From: Azadirachta indica
Lineage: Eukaryota > Streptophyta > Magnoliopsida > Sapindales > Meliaceae
Length of the DNA stretch: 64,000 nucleotides
Assembly: GCA_022749755.1 (NCBI GenBank)
Contig: CM040444.1
Span: forward strand, 11,326,274-11,390,273
Direction: 5' to 3'
The position numbers were made by a program, and so were the translations under genes. The notes beneath the pieces are model-generated. The model was not told the DNA's origin and made no database searches. It was given only the letters and a program-made list of their open reading frames with translations. Each line of letters opens with the position of its first letter. Positions within the stretch are counted from its first letter, which is position 1. This document shows, one piece after another, positions 60,101-64,000 of this stretch.

Positions 60101-60885
60101 GGCGTATCAGTTTATTAAAGATTGTATATAGATGTTTTTTAGGTGGATGGAAAGCAGTTGCATGCATTGTATTTGATAAGCTTTGAAGGACTCCAACCTG
60201 GTCATTTTCTGATGAATATATGTACTTCATTATGTGGCATTGTTCATTTTATGCTGAATATAGCACTTCATTATGCAGAATTAATACATGTTTTTTTTTT
60301 TTCTCCTCTTCCAATGAATGTTTGTGGGCATGTTTTGTGCAAGTTTTTTGGTCCACGAGTTCTGAATCGTATGATATTATATCCAATTTTCCAAAGTCTC
60401 TATATTCAGAGCCAGTTATTTTTTCTGGTCAGTGTGTTTATTTTTTTCAGAAAGGCGTCTATAAAGACAGATAAGCTGCCTTATATTGTGTTCTTGCCAT
60501 TTTGAATTGCCTTTACCCTTGAACTGACTACTCTGTAGCAGAAAACTTTGTTTGCAAGACCTTTTTTCTTTGAGAACATCAATTGTTGATTGGATAATAA
60601 CTTCTTTACCAAAACTGATTTTTAAGGCCCAAAATTTGATGAAATGTAGTTATAATAAACCTAGTCCAACAACATGGTTATAGTCAAATTGTTGATGCCA
60701 ATCCCCCACCCCTCCCGGGAGGTTCCACCCAACCCCCAAAGTCAGTGTCTTTTTGATGGCTAGTTATAGCTCTAACTCTCTCTTGTGGTTTGTGCCATTT
60801 GCAGCTCATGGAGAATCTCATTCCAGTTGTTGAGAAGAAAAGACCACCTCGTGTTCTCCGGAGAGTGCATTCATTGCAGTGGTAG
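57105..60885 (+). CDS. GBF4: Group A bZIP transcription factor (ABI5/AREB/GBF4 clade), frameshifted in a poly-Asn linker
   Basis: Nuclear factor expected to bind ACGT-core (ABRE/G-box) promoters. Exons: 57105-57828, 58525-58596, 59802-59831, 60805-60885. The N-terminus begins MMASSKVMATTS, with ABI5-family conserved blocks GSMNMDDLLKNIYSTPTPEQ and VDDVWKQIVAGVSDQ, then EEMTLEDFLTKAGAV (kinase-site regions in this family). An AAC/AAT repeat gives an Asn run, then KRRVVEEPPMDKAT, the basic region RRMIKNRESAARSRERKQ, a leucine zipper (YTVELESLVTQLEEENARLL) and a C-terminal RVLRRVHSLQW like GBF4. The first exon is 724 nt, one base over. A TAA at 57567-57569 stops the first frame, and one A fewer at 57564-57566 would open it through to the bZIP domain, for about 301 residues. 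Either a true lesion or a sequencing error. Confidence 0.87.
57534..57680 (+). repeat. (AAC)n(AAT)n coding microsatellite
   Basis: Eight AAC triplets run into interrupted AAT triplets up to about 57680, encoding mostly Asn within bZIP exon 1. The AAATAAT step at 57564-57570 breaks the period by one base and causes the frameshift. Confidence 0.85.
59055..59266. repeat. Dispersed repeat in bZIP intron 2, shared with MAA3 intron 16
   Basis: Counterpart of 36985-37212, with AAAACCCTAAACAA, GAAAATAGAAATTCC, GCTAAACTAGCCTAGAACTA and CTACATCA. Just upstream, 58853-58920 and 58953-59020 are a local direct duplication (AAGTTATAATGT, TTCTTCA.TTTTTTCTC). Confidence 0.6.
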
Positions 60886-62290
60886 GTGAGGTGCGTTATT
60901 CCATCATGAAGTGTAAGACAATGCTGGCTTCTGCGGCTTTTGTGGCCAGCCATTAAAGCTTAGCAAGAAAGTTACAAGAAAAAGTTAGGAAGACGGGGGA
61001 AAATTTCTGGGATTAATTTTCCTCCAGTGGCTAAAGCCTTTCTTTAGCAGTTTGGGAGGTAATTTGTAGAGAGTGACAGATGCACCAGAACTTAAATAAT
61101 CTCATCAAAACTGAAAATGGATAGCTGAATCGATTGCTTATGAGATGCCTGACAAAATTTGTGGTGGATTTTCTTAATTAAGGTTCTGTAGAATTTAAAC
61201 CTATAAAAAAAAAGGGTTGTCGTATTAGGGAAGCTCAGTTTCCTCTGTGTATGCTGCAGGAAGGAAACCCTGATTGATCTGTATCTATCCATACTGATTC
61301 TAGTGTATCACATATATATATATATATATATATAATTATGTATAGGTGATCCTGATTAAATATTTGATATGTCCATGTGATAATTCAGGTTTGATATTCT
61401 TGTTATTTTCTTCCTTTAGTAACAGATTTCAGATCACGGAGGGGAAGAAAAAATTGTTTGACGGTTAAGTTTACACATACATGGTAAGTCATCCTTTTAA
61501 ATTAATGTGATTCCAAAAGTGCCCTAAGTTTGCATAATTGAGCATGATTTGCCAAGTGAAGAAGGTTGTGCACTGCAACACATTTTCAAGTAAATGTCTG
61601 CTGCCTGTTTCTTTGACGTAGGCAATGGTTACTATTGGATAGTTTCCGTTTGGGATGATTTTTTTATTGGTCGTTTTAATTTTTTAGAATAATGTGTGTT
61701 GGAAGAGAATTTTTGGGTAATTTGAAAAAGTTACTTATTATCTCAAAATTTTAAGATTTTGAAAGTAGGGATTTTTAAATTAGTAGAGTTTTATACAATT
61801 TATTTAAAATTTATAAAATTTTATTAATATTGTTTTAAAAATGTGTATATTAAAGTAATTATATATTTTTGTTGTGTGAAAGATGTTTGGGATGATAAGG
61901 GTGGGCAAAAGTACTCTACCTGAATGGATTGGTTCAGTTTCTTTCGGTCAATTTGGTTTGGTTCAATAGACTTTGATATGTTTGGTTTTTTTTTTTTTTT
62001 TTTCTTTCTTTCAGGAACAAAGGTTTGGTTTGATTTAGTTAAAATATTTATTTTTAACTGCTTTATAATAATTAGGTTTGGTTTGATTTAGAATAATTAG
62101 GTGATTTATTCTAGAGTATGGGTTCTCCGGCGGCAATATATTTTAGGGTGGTGTTCTTGGGAATGGGTTTAGATCAATATATAAGAAAGATTTGAATATT
62201 TATTTTTGATATCATCCAATTCAAAAGTATCGAATTGAAAGTATCATGTCAAATTTTATCAATAGAAAGATATTCAAGAGGTTTAAGAAA
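60886..62290. other. 3' flank of bZIP gene and intergenic DNA
   Basis: Presumed 3' untranslated region, then AT-rich DNA. 61910-62060 has the dispersed GGTTTGGTTC text also seen at 2.5-2.8, 25.15 and 42.4-42.7 kb. No gene. Confidence 0.4.
61313..61335. repeat. (AT)n microsatellite
   Basis: Uninterrupted AT dinucleotide run in the 3' flank of the bZIP gene. Confidence 0.9.
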
Positions 62291-62292
62291 AT

Positions 62293-62520
62293 TATGATAT
62301 TACGTGTAAACATTTTTTAAATTAAAAACTAAAAATGAAAAAATAAAAATTTTAATACTATGTGTTAATATTTTTTAATAAAAAATTAAAAAGACAGAGA
62401 AATTTAAAAATAAAAAATGACGATATTATGTGTTTGTATTTTATTTAATTTGAAAAATTAAATATTTAAAAAAAATGAAGAAGTTTGAAAATAAAAATTT
62501 ATGATATTATTTGTTAGTAC
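62293..62520. repeat. Tandem repeat, three units of 61-83 bp
   Basis: Units start ATGATATTACGTG (62294), ATACTATGTGTTA (62355), ACGATATTATGTG (62418) and a partial ATGATATTATTTG (62501). Each is followed by A/T-rich text with AAAATTTAAAAATAAA-like words. Confidence 0.7.
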
Positions 62521-63589
62521 CTTTTTACTTATAAGAGTATTGTTCAAAATCATTGTGTACTTCTTAAAATAAAAATTAAAAATTATGCAACTAAAATTAC
62601 GATCAAATAAGTATGATTTAAAACTTCAACCGAAATCCAACTGCATTAATTTGGTTTACAGCAACTCAATCTCCTTTACAAGGGGATGTTTTTTTTTTTT
62701 TTCCTAATTTGAAATCTAAATAAATTTAAATATATATTTGGATTTTTTTTAATGTTACAAGCCTATTATTTTACAATCTACTGATATTTTCTAAAAATTT
62801 AACTAGAAAGTTCAACATTTGTTATGGTACACTCAATATTTAGAGGTTTACCCTTATTATAGAGGAATATGTACTAAATAATAAATGAAATTCAATAGGT
62901 AAGATTTTATTTTAATTTTTAGACCTAATTAATTAATAATTATTTTAATTTCTAAAAAAAAAAAAAACTTTTTAAACTTATGATCTTTATATTTTTTTTC
63001 CTTTTGTCTTCTCTCTTGCTCTTCTCTTTCTTTCCTCGATTAAAATGAAAAATCTTCAAATTTTGATAATATTTTTTTTACAAAGTATAAACTATAAAAT
63101 TATATTTTTATATTTAACTTTAGTTTAATTAGGCTTTGTGATAAAAGGTCCTTGATTTGATTGTTTTAATTAGTTAACAAGGAATAAAGTTCTATTTTGA
63201 ATTGAATTTATGTGGGTTTGATAGGAAGTAAGAAGAAAATAAACAGATTTATAGCTTTCAAATTTTAAAAATTTTTCATTTTAAATCCAAAAATAAAAAG
63301 GGAGAGAAGGAGAAGAGACGTAAGAAAAAAAATATTTCTTTAAAATAATTGGAATGCATTTGTTTTTTATTTTTATTTTAGGAATAAAAATAATAGAAAT
63401 TAACTAAATAAAAATATAAAATGAAATCTTGACAATTAAATTTTATTAATGTCACATTTCGACATATGATTAAAAGTTAGGAAAAATACGAAGAGAAGAA
63501 AATAAATAGAGGATTCTTGTCCTTATTTGTTTCTATTTATACCGTCTGAATATAAAATATTTGAAATCTAATAATTTTACTGATTATCT

Positions 63590-64000
63590 CCTTTTAAGAT
63601 GAAGTTTATATATTAAAAAATAAACAAAATTTATAAAGATTTTTTTTAAGTTACAACTACATAAATTTATTTAGATTTTAGTGTTAAGTTAAAAATTTTA
63701 ATTTAATTTATTTAACAGAGAAACATCTCATTCTAATATATATTATATCTTTTCTTTAATTTCATTTTTCTTCTTATCCTTTCCTTAAGAAAGATCCTAT
63801 ATAAGATAACCAAAAATAACTATATTTCACCCATCATATCCTTTTAAGAAAAAGTCTATATATTAAAAAATAAAAAAACAATTGTAAAGATTTTTTAAAA
63901 CTACATCTGCATAAACTTATTTAAATTTTAGTGTTAAGTTAAAAATTGTAATTAAACTTATTTCGACGAAAACATAATTACCAAGTTTTTAGTATTAAGG
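63590..64000. repeat. Direct repeat of about 245 bp period, running into the window end
   Basis: 63592 onward (CTCCTTTTAAGATGAAGTTT, ATATATTAAAAAATAAA, TTAGTGTTAAGTTAAAAATT) recurs at 63838 onward (ATCCTTTTAAGAAAAAGTCT, ATATATTAAAAAATAAA, TTAGTGTTAAGTTAAAAATT). The second copy reaches the end of the window. Confidence 0.75.

Noticed and set aside
60143..60505. 120-residue open frame inside bZIP intron 3
   Set aside because: Intronic, pyrimidine-rich, no recognisable domain; flanking exons splice cleanly without it.

Overview
The window is nuclear DNA of a flowering plant, most likely a eudicot. Genes have many GT-AG introns, intergenic DNA is very AT-rich, and the recognisable proteins are plant families: an ABCG half-transporter, a MAGATAMA3-type helicase, a fasciclin-like arabinogalactan protein and a group A bZIP factor. 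The species cannot be named from the sequence alone.

Layout. (1) 1-4.2 kb: 3' part of an ABCG transporter on +, with its first exon(s) outside the window and one extra base in the last exon. (2) 5.5-8.75 kb: wreck of an LRR receptor kinase on +, holding antisense fragments of a 2-oxoglutarate-dependent dioxygenase. (3) About 9.7-21 kb: a large decayed Mutator-like element. It carries a DUF1985/Ulp1-protease gene on + (12.3-15.4 kb), a MURA-type transposase on - (16.9-19.4 kb), a 1.75 kb AAT-rich tract and three separate arrays of GC-rich GGG...CCC hairpins. (4) 21-25.4 kb: gene-free, with several foldback or MITE elements, one with an exact 8-bp target duplication. (5) 25.36-26.05 kb: a GC-richer block that looks like mitochondrial DNA (NUMT), ending a few tens of bases before the next start codon. 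(6) 26.1-39.1 kb: an apparently intact 20-exon gene for the MAA3 (SEN1/UPF1-like) helicase, 828 residues. (7) 39.7-40.7 kb: a single-exon fasciclin-like AGP on -, tail to tail with MAA3. (8) 40.8-57 kb: gene-free DNA full of foldback and MITE-like elements, including a 2.2 kb palindrome and elements with tRNA-like modules. (9) 57.1-60.9 kb: a four-exon ABI5/GBF4-type bZIP gene on +, whose Asn-repeat linker carries a one-base frameshift. (10) 61-64 kb: AT-rich with tandem repeats.

The four main genes belong to unrelated pathways (lipid or cuticle export, RNA metabolism, cell wall, ABA-type transcription) and do not form a functional cluster. What unites the window is intense transposon and organelle-DNA activity around them. 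The MAA3 start region abuts a NUMT and a MITE, and the bZIP proximal promoter has a second copy 2.1 kb upstream next to two related MULE-type MITEs. Two genes (ABCG, bZIP) each have exactly one surplus base in an otherwise conserved frame, which may be either real lesions or sequencing errors.
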